Shown here piece after piece: positions 44,776-55,400 of a DNA stretch of 64,000 nucleotides (positions are counted from its first letter, which is position 1; each line of letters opens with the position of its first letter). The translations under genes were made by a program, and so were the position numbers. A model generated the notes under the pieces. It was not told the origin of the DNA and ran no database searches. It worked only from the letters and a program-made list of their open reading frames with translations. This DNA is from Prionace glauca. Its lineage: Eukaryota > Chordata > Chondrichthyes > Carcharhiniformes > Carcharhinidae. The stretch is from NCBI GenBank assembly GCA_037974335.1, contig CM075760.1, forward strand, positions 43,528,103 through 43,592,102, in the 5' to 3' direction.

Positions 44776-46654
44776 ACATATTTTTCATTAGAACAGGGTG
44801 ATTATCTCGTGTTCTGAACAAAACAATATCTCAGTGAATCATACACAGTGTAGACATATTTTGTGTCACCATTTCTGATTAAAACGTGTATTGAAATTGT
44901 AAAAACAAATTAAAAAAATGAATTGAGCCAAGAAAAAATCCGGATTCAAATCAGCTAATACTAATGAACCAGCCTGGACATCATGTTGACCTCCAGTTTT
45001 GTACCATTCTGTTAACTTGAGCGAATGTTTGCATTTCACTTCAGCTGCAACACAACTCCCTCACTGAAATGAATCTCAAAACTCAACCCCCGTGAACTCT
45101 CTTCACAATTCCACCCCACCTCAACACATCCCCACCCTCCCCCTCAGCTCGACCCTCAGCCCAAACAGTCCCGCGCCCTTTGCACAGTATTCATTATTGG
45201 ATTTAGCAATGGTGAATTGAACAGATTGGACTAGAGATTCATGGATGAATGGATTATTCGGCAAAGGCGGTTGAAAATCTTCCCCAATAGGTGTAGACAA
45301 AGGTCATGGGTAGAGGAGGGCACTCATAATGTTGAAATGCAGCGTGAGCTCGTTGGGTCAAAGGGCCTGTTTCCCATGCTGTGTTTTTCTTTGTTCTTTG
45401 GTCAAAATGTTAGCGCTAAACTTCCAAGGATTTAGGGTCGGTGCTAGACTGCAGCTTGAGACAGAATGTTGGAGTGGCAGTGATTGCATTTAGTAAAACT
45501 CAATGGCAGTATTTGACAATGCACTTCGTACAATTCAATTAAAAAACCTCAGCCGAATGCGCATTTAATTCCACTACCCTCGTGGATTTAGCAGCATGTG
45601 TGAGAGATCAAAGTTAGTTTGTGCCCCAAATGCACTGGAGTGTTGAAGTGAAATAAGCAAATACATATATTAAAGATGCATAGAACAGAATATAAGCAAG
45701 GTTGGTCTTTGTTTGTGAAGGGTCTGAAAAGAAATAATTGTTAAAAAAATTCAGAGAAAAATAGATTTATCTTCAGTTATGAATAAATTTTTTGAATGAA
45801 TTCTGAACAAGTATTTAAAATGATAAAATAGAACGTAATGGAATGATTAGCCGAAAATAGACATCTTTATTAGCAGGAATAACAAAGTATTCTATTCATA
45901 ACCATTCCACGCCGTAAGTTACTGGAAAATATGTAAACGCCTTTTTATTCACTTTTTGCTACCCTTAAAAAAAACTCTGAAAACCTTTTTCACTGTAAAC
46001 GTGATTATAGTGATCCAGTTTCACCATCTGCTGGCGACTCACAGCGCTGGTCTCATGTGTCAGCGTTCAGTCGCTGGATGCCTGCACTTGGGAACCATTT
46101 GCTCAAGTGTGGATATTGGACAAAATTGCCTGGGATTGAAGTTTCCAACAGGAGCTGGGCTGGTCAGTTTGCCATTTTATCAGCAGTCACTGCACAGGAA
46201 TTCTATTTCTCTTTCCCATGGGAGATAGTGCCTAGAGATTGGAGATGTATATTTAACACATGTATTTGTACATTTGGTGGCGTTATGAAACGCAAATCCA
46301 ATTTTGAGTGGGAGTGGCTGAAATTTCCTGAACTCTGCCATTCACCTGTCACAGATTATCACTTTTAATCTCACATAATGGACCTAACTCAACGTTGTTT
46401 ATATTTCCATGAGAATTGTTTCAAAGAATTCGCTGGTCCTCGTACTTGGTGATCTCCTTGAAATCTATCACCTTCTGAAGGTCCATCGCAGTTGGGGTGT
46501 TAAGAGAGATCCAAGCCCTCTCTTCCGTTTGTCCTCCTCTCACTTTTTCGAACGGTGAAATTTCTTAAAATATGGAGTATTACTGCCTCATTTCAGTTAT
46601 GATACAAGTCCACTGCTATTTTCCTACAGTTTATGTTAGCGAAACTTTGGGTGG
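44776..46654. other. Non-coding stretch with one SINE/CR1 tail
   Basis: 45340-45415 holds a CR1/SINE-type 3' tail in plus orientation ('gggtcaaagggcctgtttcc', then TTCTTTG). Frames at 45956-46368 have no motif. No gene recognised. Confidence 0.4.
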
Positions 46655-46727
46655 AAGCTCCAGCAAGAATTGAACTCGCGACCCCAGGTTCACAAGACCA
46701 GTGCTCTTACCACTGAGCTATGGAGCT
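46655..46727 (-). tRNA. tRNA-Thr (TGT)
   Basis: 73 nt with a perfect seven-pair acceptor stem AGCTCCA/TGGAGCT, normal D arm (GCTCAGTGGTAAGAGC), anticodon loop CTTGTGA (TGT, reads ACA) and T arm GCGAG-TTCAATT-CTTGC. One T-T mismatch lies in the anticodon stem. The first acceptor pair is A-T rather than the usual G-C. Probably functional. Confidence 0.85.
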
Positions 46728-47441
46728 AAATGCTGCGAGTTCCTTGCAGTACTAGTAACATTATCAGTGGATTGAGGAGCAGGATGGGGTTTGAGGTCGG
46801 AGATTTTTGATGAACAGGGAAATGTCTGAGGGGGAAAACAGGAAGTTAAAAGCCGCAACTTGAAAGTGACATGATTTGACATGTTTGTTGTGTGTGTATC
46901 TGACATGTATGTTGTGTATCTGACATGTATGTTCTTCAGAGTTTATCGTTAGTGTTACAACTCTGACTTCTCCAGCTCCGAGGCCAGTTCATCCAGCCGG
47001 AAGATTTAGATGTTGTTCCCTTCACAGACGCTGTGGGGCGATTGATTTCTGTGTTTCTCCTGAGAGGAGAGATTCAGTGGGATGAGTCTGTTCGCTCTGG
47101 AGTTTAGAATAATCAGAGATGATCTTATTGAAACATCTGAAATAGGGAAACAGTGTGACATGAAAACCTTGGGAGGGTGTTCCCTCCGCCCCCTCCCCTG
47201 GCTAAATTATTAAGAACAAAGGAAAAATACGGTGAATGATGTAAGAGGATTTTGGAATGCTTGGGAAAGGTGAAGCTAAGAATTGAGAGATGTGATTGAT
47301 GTAATTGATGACTGAGAGGGATGGATAGAAACTTTGGGGATTCAATGTAAACGTTGAAATCTGAACAAACTGAGACACCAAATAGAAAAGCCATATTCTC
47401 TCCATGCATTTTAGGTTACGGAAAGACCAAATAGTGCCTGT
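46728..47441. other. Non-coding stretch
   Basis: 46885-46935 has a short repeat of 'tgacatgtatgttgtgtatc'. 47070-47165 is a small plus-strand CR1 remnant ('gatgatcttattgaaacatc'). No gene. Confidence 0.4.
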
Positions 47442-47514
47442 GCCCGGCTAGCTCAATCGGTAGAGCATGAGACTCTGAATCTCAGGGTCGTGGGTTCGAG
47501 CCCCACGTTGGGCG
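47442..47514 (+). tRNA. tRNA with Lys-type body and CTG (Gln) anticodon
   Basis: 73 nt, perfectly folded: acceptor GCCCGGC/GTTGGGC with a G-T pair, D arm GCTCAATCGGTAGAGC, anticodon stem TGAGA/TCTCA, T arm GTGGG-TTCGAGC-CCCAC, discriminator G. Apart from the anticodon and one D-loop base it matches vertebrate tRNA-Lys-CTT by recall. The loop reads CTCTGAA, so the anticodon is CTG (reads CAG, Gln) where Lys has CTT. Internal promoter boxes A and B look intact. It could be inert, charged with Lys and misread CAG, or charged with Gln; the sequence alone does not decide. Confidence 0.9.
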
Positions 47515-49039
47515 TCGATGTTTTTAAAACTTTGACTCATTCCTGGGTGAATTCCAGATCACCGTTCCTCCAGGAGTGCCACGGCTCAAACTGAGTCTCT
47601 CTCTCTTTTCTCCGTTGTTCATCTCACAGTTGAGAAAACTGCCTCCAGATCACTGGTGTAATTTTGCTGTTCTATCAGTAATTGGGATGAATGAGTGAAT
47701 CAATTTTCACATTCAGCTGGGAAATACTTTTTTGATGATGGGATTTAATCCAAAGGTTTACAGCTCAGACGGGAATCTCAAAAATTGGATTTAAAATGCT
47801 GGCCTTTCCAGCAATGCCTACAATCCATGATTTGTTGTTATTATTTTTAAGTAGTTCCTTTTGAAGGGCTCTTCATCTTCCTATCTCCTTCCTCAAAGCA
47901 TCAAATTTAAAGGAAAAGCATATAGCTACACAAATGTGAGTGGCAGGTCACATGGCGTACACATTTCCTTTACATGAACTCTTGAAACACCTGACTTGTA
48001 AACAGTGTGTCGTTATCTAAAACAAGCGGATCTGCTAACCCAGGGCTTGTGAAAATTTGACAGAGCTTCTCTATTGTCACAGGAGCTGGAATATTACTCA
48101 TGATCTATGCTTCTAACCATTTTGAATGCACATTTACAATGACCAGACATGTGATTCATGAAAGGCTCCCCCAGCCAAGGCCACAGTTAGTCTGGACCAT
48201 CACCCCCACACGACTAATATCTGTGTGTGTAAAATGACTGACAAAGACATGTATTATTATTTTCCTTGGTTATAGCTTTTGTCAGAGATTCCTTGCAGCA
48301 TCAAGGAATGGCCTATCAGGCCATTCCCAAGGATGAAGTGGTAATGTACCCAGTGTGTTGTGCCTGATTCAATCAACAAACAGTTTATTGAGTTACACCA
48401 GCGAGGAGAAGCCACAGGAGCTGACCATGTGCAACTCCACCCAACAAAGAATTTCATCAATTCTTATCCAGTTACTCAGCCCATCCCGGCTGGACATAAT
48501 CCAATCAGAATGGTGATAGGTTACATACATTATAGGTTCAATAAAATTAGTATCTGGGCATTATGGGGCTTTGTGATCATCTCATGGGCAGGTGTCCCCA
48601 TCATGATGCTTTCCAGAGCCCCCTTGGGGAGATTCTTTCTTGGGCTTTCTTTGTACATAGACTCCCTTCATTAGAAATGGGGTGGATTAAAAGTTCTCAA
48701 ATGGACGTCAGCAATCTTCCTTTGTTTTAACCTAATGACCAGATGGTCTGGGAACATTTCTATTTAATACTCTTTTTAAACTCTCTTCTTCAGTATCCAA
48801 TTCCAGAATTTTCCTTTTCTTTGTGTTACTTCTGTCAGGAAAAAATCTTTGGAGCTGACAGGGAGTTTAATCCAAGATCAGTCCAACGTAGGATTGGTCA
48901 GAATCATTTCATATGTGTCAAATTTTAAATAACCATTACAAATTAAAACTCTCATTCTCACATGAGTGAATTGTATCCGAATTAAAATCCCCACATGTTT
49001 AGTAAAATATCCTGGAATCCTGTCTCTGGCCAGTAAATA
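47515..49039. other. Non-coding stretch, first part paralogous to 41505-41780
   Basis: 47520-47690 matches the flank of the tRNA-Glu-like gene. The remainder, including 48350-48680, holds no gene or repeat I can name. Confidence 0.4.
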
Positions 49040-49530
49040 TGGCAAGAAGTCTGACAACACCAGGTTTCAGTCCAACCAATTTATTTGATAGTAATTTATT
49101 TGATAGCGGCACGGTAGCACAGTGGTTAGCACTGTTGCTTCACAGCTCCAGGGTCCTGGGTTCGATTCCCGGCTCGGGTCACTGCCTGTGTGGAGTTTGC
49201 ACATTCTCCTCGTGTCTGCGTGGGTTTTCTCCGGGTGCTCCGGTTTCCTCCCACAGTCCAAAGATGTGCGGGTTAGGTTCATTGGCTATGCTAAAATTGC
49301 CCCTTAGTATCCTGGGATGTGTAGGTTAGAGGGATTAGCAGGTAAATGTGTAGGGATATGGGGATAGGGTCTGGGTGGGATTGTGTTTGGTGCAGACTCG
49401 ATGGGCCGAAGGGCCTGTTTCTGCACTGTAGGGTTCTATGTTCTAGGGTTCTATGTTCTAAATTCATAAGCTTTTGGGGTTTGCCCTTCGTCAGGTGAAT
49501 GGAGAGTTCTGGCCTCAGACAGAGCATATA
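49040..49530 (+). repeat. Elasmobranch repeat interrupted by a tRNA-derived SINE
   Basis: 49040-49105 has the repeat start 'gtctgacaacaccaggtttc', and 49455-49530 its continuation ('cataagcttttggggtttgc', 'cttcgtcaggtga'). Between them, 49106-49455 is the best-preserved SINE in the window. It has a tRNA-like head ('ggcacggtagcacagtgg', box-B-like 'gggttcgattcccggc'), body ('ctccgggtgctccggtttcc'), and a CR1-like tail ('gggccgaagggcctgtttct') ending in TTCTATG units. Confidence 0.85.
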
Positions 49531-50530
49531 ACGGCTTCTTACTAGTGGTGTTCCGCAGGGCTCTATGCTGGGACCTCTGCTGTTTGTGATATATATAAAT
49601 GATTTGGAAGAAGATCTAGCTGGTCTGACAAGTAAGTTTGCAGATGACACAAACATTGCTGGAGTTGCAGATAGTGATGAACATTGTCAGAGAATACCGC
49701 AGGATATAGATAGGCTGGAAAATTGGGTGGAGAAATGGCTGATGAAATTTAATCCAGATAAATGCGAAGTGATGCATTTTGGTAGATCTAATGCAAGGGG
49801 GAGCTATACAATAAATGGCAGAACCATCAGGGGTTTGGACACACAGAGAAATCTGGGTGAGCAACTCCACAGATCCTTAAAGGTGGCAGCACAGGTGGAA
49901 AAGGTGGTGAAGAAGGCATATGATTTGCTTGCCTTTATTGGATAGGGCATACAGTCTAAAAGTTGGCATATGATGTTGCAGTTATATAGAACAGTGGTTA
50001 GTCAACATGTGGAATACTGTGTCCAGTTCTGGTCACCAGAAGGACGTGCAGCCTTTGGAGAGAGTGCAGAAAAGGTTTCCAGGATGTTGCCTGGTATGGA
50101 GGGTATTAGCTATGACGAGAGACTGAATAAACTAAGGTTGTTCTCCCTGGAAAGACGGAGTTGAGGGATGATCTAACAGAAGTTTACAAAGCTATGAAGG
50201 GCATAGATAGGGTGAACAGTTGGAGGCTTTTTCCCAGGTCAGAAATGACAAACACAAGGGATCACAAGTTCAAGGTAAGTGGGGCAAGTTTCAATACAGA
50301 TATGTGGGGGACTTGTTTTACGTAGAGGGTGGTGGGGGCCTGGAATGCACTACCAAGCAAGGTGGTTGAGGCAGGTACGCTGGGATCATTTAAGACTTAA
50401 CTAGGTAAACACATGAACAGACTGGGAATAGAGGGATACAAGCAGATGGTCTAGTTAGGGACACGTGATCGGTGCAGGCTTGGAGGGCCGAAGAGCCTGT
50501 TCCTGTGCTTTATTGTTCTTTGTTCTTTAA
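49531..50530 (+). mobile_element. CR1 fragment, reverse transcriptase to 3' end
   Basis: 5'-truncated CR1 on plus. It has GPLLFVIYINDLEED, FADDTNIAG, FNPDKCEVMHFGRSN and QLYRTVVSQHVEYCVQFWSP, then more decayed C-terminus and a TTCTTTG tail at 50510-50530. At least two frame changes and stops interrupt it after 49945. Confidence 0.85.
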
Positions 50531-50691
50531 AATAGACATGAGTTTCCGGGCAGTCACAGGAATGAGATCAAGATAGTCCAGTCCCATAATGCCTCACATT
50601 CAATCTGCAGTCCTTCAATTATAACAGAATATGTGGCTGTATGTAGCTGCCTCGGCCATGGTCAACCCCAGCCCCAAGGGTGCCTTCTTTT

Positions 50692-51035
50692 AATCAGAGT
50701 CCCTATAGTGCAGAATGAGGCCATTTGGCCCATTGAGTCTGCACCAACTACAATCCCACCCAGGCCTTAACCCCATATCCCTACATATTTACCCACTAAT
50801 CCCTCTAACCTATGCATCTCAGGACATCTAAGTGCAATTTTTAGCATGACCAATCAACCTAACCCACACATCTTTGGACTGTGGGAGGAAACAGGAGTAC
50901 CCGAAGGAAACCCATGCAGATGCAAGGAGAATGTGCAAACTCCACACAGACAGTGACCCAAGACGGAATCGAACCCAGGTCCCTGGAGCTGTGAAGTAGC
51001 AGTGCTAACCACTGTGCAACCATGCCACCCGTAAA
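50692..51035 (-). repeat. tRNA-derived SINE
   Basis: Minus-strand, nearly full-length: tail at the left ('ggcccattgagtctgcacc'), body ('catctttggactgtgggag'), head at the right ('gtgctaaccactgtgcaacc'). A piece of the second LINE family flanks it at 51036-51095. Confidence 0.8.
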
Positions 51036-51095
51036 CTTGAACTGCTGCAATGTCTAAGGCATATGTACACCCACAGTGCTGTTCGGAAGGGACTT

Positions 51096-51225
51096 TCAAG
51101 AAGGTGCGTCTTGACAAGGACACGAATAGGATGGGAATAGAGGGGTATGGTCCCTGGAATGGTAGGGGTTTTTAGTTAAGTGGGGTAGCATGGTCAGTGC
51201 AATCTTGGAGGGCCGAAGGGCCTGT
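51096..51225 (+). mobile_element. CR1 3' tip
   Basis: Plus-strand CR1 3' end ('gaatagaggggtatggtccc', 'ggagggccgaagggcctgt') cut off before its terminal repeats. It meets a minus-strand CR1 head-on at 51226. Confidence 0.65.
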
Positions 51226-52070
51226 GTAAAAAACCTGCCTTGTACATCTCCTTTAAACCTTGTTCCTCGCATCTTAAACCTATATCCCGAGTAACTGACT
51301 TTTCCACCCTGGGAAAAATCTTCTGATTATCCACTCTGTCCATGTCCCTCATAATCTTGTAGACTTCAATCAGGTCATCTCCAGCCCGCAACCTCCATTA
51401 TTCTAGTGAGAACAAACCAAGTTTCTCCAACCTCTCCTCATAGCTAATGCCCTCCACATCAGGCAACATCCTGATAAATATTTTCCCTACCCTCTCCAAA
51501 GCCTCCACATCCTTCTGGTAGTGTGGTAACCAGAATTAAACACCAGATTCCAAGTGCGGTCTAACTAAGGTTGTATAAAGCTGCAACAGGACTTGCCAAT
51601 TTTTAAACTCAGTACCCCGGCTGATGAAGGCAAGCACGCCGTATGCCTTCTTGATTATTATTGCCATTTTCAATGACCTGTGACCTAGATCCCTCTGCTT
51701 ATGAATACTCTTAACGGTTCTGCCATTTACTGTATATTTCCCATCTGTATTAGATCTTCCAAAATGCATTACCTCACATTTGTCTGGATTAAACTTCATC
51801 CGCCATCTCTTTGCCCAAGTCTCCAACTGACCTATATCCTGCTGTATCCTCTGCCAGTCCCCATCGCTATCCGCAATTCCACCAACCTGCGTGTCACCCA
51901 CAAACTTACCAATCAAACCACTCACATTTTCCTCCAAATCGTTTATATTTACTACAAACAGCAAATGACCCATCACTGATCCTTGAGAAATGTCACTTGT
52001 CACAGCCCTCCATTCAGAAATGTACCTTTGTACTGCCAACCTCTGTTTTTTTCTGACTAAATATCTCTAA
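51226..52070 (-). mobile_element. CR1 fragment
   Basis: Minus-strand CR1 ORF2 from the reverse transcriptase (VTSDISQGSVMGHLLFVVNINDLEE, with the catalytic region degraded to FVGDTQVGG) to the C-terminus. 167 codons are open at 52039-51536. Old and inactive. Confidence 0.8.
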
Positions 52071-52261
52071 ACTTCCTAACACCCTGTCACTCTGTGATCC
52101 TTATGACATTTGAAACCATGTATTCGCAAAAAGACTCAGAGAGCATCAGCCCAGTGGAGGCTGAGACCAGCCAGTTCCATTGGCCAACTGTGAGAATGAA
52201 CAAAATGCAATCCTGGATGTAATTGAGAGCAGAAACAATAACAACAGAATCCAACCCGTCA
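52071..52261. other. 3' flank of zinc-finger gene A
   Basis: Probable 3' untranslated DNA of the minus-strand zinc-finger gene. No AATAAA is visible on the minus strand here. Confidence 0.4.
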
Positions 52262-53104
52262 TCACTCGTGAACTTGTTGGTGTCTCAGCAGCCGGGATGA
52301 AACTCTGAAACCCTTCCCACACACACTGCAGGTGAATGGCCTCTCCCCAGTGTGAACTCGCTGGTGTGTCCGCAGGTCAGCTAACTGAGCGAATCCCTTT
52401 CCACACTGAGAGCAGGTGAATGGTTTCTCCCCAGTGTGAACGCGCTGGTGTCTCTGCAGGTGGGTTGACAGAGTGAATCCCTTCCCACACTGAGAGCAGG
52501 TGAACGGCCTCTCCCCTGCATGACGTCGCTGGTGTCTCTGCAGGTCGACTGACTGACTGAACTCTTGCCCACACTGAGAACAGGTGAACGGCCTCTCCCC
52601 AGTGTGAAGTCGTTCATGTGTCCGCAGGTTGGATGACTGAGTGAATCCCTTCCCACACTGAGAACAGATGAACGGCCTCTCCCCAGTGTGAACTCGTTGG
52701 TGCCTCTGCAGGTGAGATGTCCGAGTGAATCCTTTTCCACACTGAGAGCAGGTAAATGGCCTCTCTCCAGTGTGAACTTGCTGGTGTCTCTGCAGGTGGG
52801 ATGATCGAGTGAATCCCTTCCCACACTGAGAGCAGGTGAATGGTCTCTCTCCAGTGTGAACTCGCTGGTGTGTCTGCAGGTCAGATAACTGACTGAATCC
52901 CTTCCCACATTGAGAGCAGGGGAATGGCCTCTCCCCAGTGTGAACTCGCTGGTGCATCCGTAAGCTGGATAACTGATTAAATCCCTTCCCACACTGAGAG
53001 CAGGTGAATGGCCTCTCCCCAGTGTGGCTGCGCCGATGAGCTTCCAGCTTAGATGGGGCTCCATATCCCTTCCCACAGTCCACACATTTCCATGGTTTCT
53101 CCAT
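52262..53104 (-). CDS. C2H2 zinc-finger protein A, ten fingers
   Basis: 280 residues from the ATG at 53104-53102, which has a good Kozak context (GCACCATGG), to TGA. It starts [14 protein letters not shown] and consists of ten tandem C2H2 fingers with near-perfect HTGERPF linkers; no KRAB, SCAN or BTB domain is present in this exon. Helix tips vary between fingers (for example [27 protein letters not shown]), as expected of a sequence-specific DNA-binding protein. Finger 7 has CGQEF in place of CGKGF. The open frame continues upstream to 53224 without another ATG. The last residues are HQQVHE. It is probably a nuclear transcription regulator; its target is unknown. Non-coding 5' exons may begin in the CpG-rich region near 55 kb, reading leftward. 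Confidence 0.88.
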   Translation of the reverse strand: MEKPWKCVDCGKGYGAPSKLEAHRRSHTGERPFTCSQCGKGFNQLSSLRMHQRVHTGERPFPCSQCGKGFSQLSDLQTHQRVHTGERPFTCSQCGKGFTRSSHLQRHQQVHTGERPFTCSQCGKGFTRTSHLQRHQRVHTGERPFICSQCGKGFTQSSNLRTHERLHTGERPFTCSQCGQEFSQSVDLQRHQRRHAGERPFTCSQCGKGFTLSTHLQRHQRVHTGEKPFTCSQCGKGFAQLADLRTHQRVHTGERPFTCSVCGKGFRVSSRLLRHQQVHE

Positions 53105-53744
53105 GGTGCAGGTGTCCTTACTTCTTGAGTGGACAATGAGTTGAAACAGTCTCTTCCCGCTGTGAATGGTGTGATATTTATGTGTAACTGGTTGAAGCTC
53201 TTTAGTCAGTGCATTGGAACACACTCACTCAAGTGTGGCATGTTTTGACTCTTTTTCACTCACACTGGCATTTCAAATCTTTTCAAATTGACAGACTGGA
53301 CAATCATTTCTCCGTCTGGATTCAAAGTCCAATGATATTGAGGTCCCAAGGAATATGACTCTGTCACATCTAGACGTGATGTTTGAGATTTCGGCCTGTG
53401 ACTCCTCTTTCAGTATCTTGTAAAATGAGTTTCCAAAAGTTATCAGTGTCAGTACAGGATAGAAATTCAGAACTGATAATTTCTATGGAACATTCTTTCC
53501 TCTCTCATTCCCCAAAAGCTGTAAATCTCTATCCCTCACATTCTCTCCTCACTCTCAGCAGGTCTGGCAGCCATCTGTATGGACTAAAGAACTGGCGTTT
53601 CAGAGCTTTGACAAAGGGTCATCCAGACAAGAAATATCAGCTCTTTTCTCTCCTTGCAGCTGCTGCCAGACCTGTTGAGATTTTGCAGCATTTTGTTTCT
53701 TGGTTTCAGATTTCAGCATCCGCAGTAATTTGCTTCTATAAGGC
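53105..53744. other. 5' flank of zinc-finger gene A with a dispersed repeat
   Basis: 53530-53745 holds a plus-strand elasmobranch repeat ('gctgccagacctgttgagat', 'catccgcagtaatttgc'). Nothing else recognised. Confidence 0.5.
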
Positions 53745-54230
53745 TGCAGATACCTCCTCCCAAGTAACATGCGCACGTCCAAGACATTTGTTTCCCTTAT
53801 TTCTTTAGCACCCATGGTGCTTTCCGCAATAAACACAGAAGAGAAGTATTCATTAAAAATCTCACCCATCTCCTGTGGCTCCACACACAGATGGCAATAC
53901 TGATTTTGAAGGGGATCCATTCTCTCTCTAGCCACCCTTTTACTCTTAGTATAGCTATAGAAACTCTTAGAATTTTCTTTAATCTTACCTGCCAGACCCA
54001 TATCATACCCTCTTTTTGTCCTCCTGATTTCCCTCTTCAGGATTTTCTTACACTTTTTATAGTCAGAGTGATTCAATTGTCCCCAATTGCCTAAACCCAA
54101 TGTATGCTTCCTTCTTTTAACTGACCAGAGCCTCAATGTCCCTTGAGTGCCAGAGATCCCTATATTTCCCATTCTTTCCTTTCATCTTAACAGGAATATA
54201 CTGCCCCTGGACTCTTGATATCACACTTTT
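53745..54230 (-). mobile_element. CR1-like fragment, region before the reverse transcriptase
   Basis: Encodes SYTKSKRVARERMDPLQNQ and FNEYFSSVFIAE, the linker just before the reverse transcriptase. 190 codons are open at 54172-53600, including unrelated 3' DNA. Truncated at both ends. Confidence 0.75.
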
Positions 54231-54424
54231 AAAACCTCCCATTTGCCAGTCATTCCTTTCCCTTCAAACAAACTCACCTGATCGACATCTGCTAGATCCT
54301 GCCTAATGCCCACAAAAGAGGCCCTGCTCCAGTTTAGGGCCTTGAGCTGTGGACCTGTCCTATCTTTTTCCAGAACTATTTTGAAACTATTGGTGCTCCC
54401 AGACAGAGGAGAGAGAGGGAGTTC

Positions 54425-54585
54425 CACTGTCTGGACTGTGGAAGGAAACCAGAACAACCGGAGGAAACCCACACAGACACGGGGAGAATGTAGAAACTCT
54501 GCACAGGCAGCGACCCAAGGCTGGAATTGAACCCGGGTCCATTGTTAGGCAGCTATGCTAACCACTGTGCCACCGGGTCACATGT
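54425..54585 (-). repeat. tRNA-derived SINE, 3'-truncated
   Basis: Minus-strand SINE body and head ('ggaggaaacccacacagac', 'aattgaacccgggtcc', 'gctaaccactgtgccacc'). Confidence 0.75.
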
Positions 54586-54627
54586 CAGTGCCATCGCCCG
54601 ACTCCAGCCCAGTCTCACCTCATCTGG

Positions 54628-54750
54628 AACTCTCACCCATTCCATTGTGACGTCACACTCATTCACCCGTTCCATTGTGACGTCACACATTCACCCGTTC
54701 TGTTGTGCCGTCACACTCATTCACCCATTCCATTGTGACGTCAGGGCTTT
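54628..54750 (+). promoter_or_regulatory. Array of CRE-like (TGACGTCA) tandem units
   Basis: Four units of 28-30 bp of the type 'cattcacccgttccattg' plus 'tgacgtcacac'. Perfect palindromic TGACGTCA sites lie at 54648-54655, 54678-54685 and 54736-54743; the third unit has TGCCGTCA (54706-54713). Spacing is 30, 28 and 30 bp, close to three helical turns. TGACGTCA is the known binding site of CREB/ATF proteins; use here is inferred. Confidence 0.7.
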
Positions 54751-54979
54751 ACTCTCCATTCACAATCCCTGCCGGCCTCCCACATTCAGCCTCAATGGCG
54801 GCAGTCAGCCCGGGTCCAACACTACAACCTGCGGCTCCATTTGGTACAAACGGGGAGAACCGGAAAGTTGTTTTCCGGGGTTTGGGTTTGAACAACATGT
54901 TTACGAAGCCTCTCCCCCCACCCGCAATGTTTATCGTTCCCCCACGCCGTCCTCTACCTCGTATTGATCTCGCTTCCAA

Positions 54980-55400
54980 GTTAAAACCATCCGTCTTCCG
55001 TTATTACCCGCACTGCGCATGCTTCAGGTTCTTCCACCTCGTTCACTCCGATTGGTTGGAGGACCAGCCGCTCCCGCTCGGTCCTCCAGCCACGCCCCCT
55101 CTTCCTATTGGCCAGGAGCTGCCGTCAATCAGTCCCTGGGCATTGTGATGTGGAGCATGCGCAGTGTCACTGCTGTCCTTGGCTCTTGTTCGTTCCGGAG
55201 TAGCGGAGTCAGCGTTAGGCGGTGGCTGGGAGGGTCTGGAAACACTTTGTGGATCCGCAAACCCTTCAGAATCATTGTCAGCTCCCTGGTTTGCAGCTGC
55301 GGGGCTTCTCCCTCCCTCCCTCCCGGGAACAGGCCCAGGTTAACGGCCCCATCCTGGCTCAGTCACTGGAGGATGGTGATGGGGGAGCGGGACAGTAAAT
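54980..55400. promoter_or_regulatory. CpG-rich promoter region of the zinc-finger cluster
   Basis: CpG-dense DNA with NRF1-like sites TGCGCATGC (55014-55022) and GCATGCGCA (55155-55163), inverted CCAAT boxes (ATTGG at 55051 and 55107), and a CGCCCC box near 55093. Such TATA-less sets are usual at housekeeping-type promoters. The region lies between the minus-strand gene A and the plus-strand genes B and C and could serve either or both. Confidence 0.6.

Noticed and set aside
54527-55148. Two overlapping frames of about 146 codons
   Set aside because: They run through the SINE end, the CRE-like array and the CpG-rich region; no domain and no paralogue pattern.
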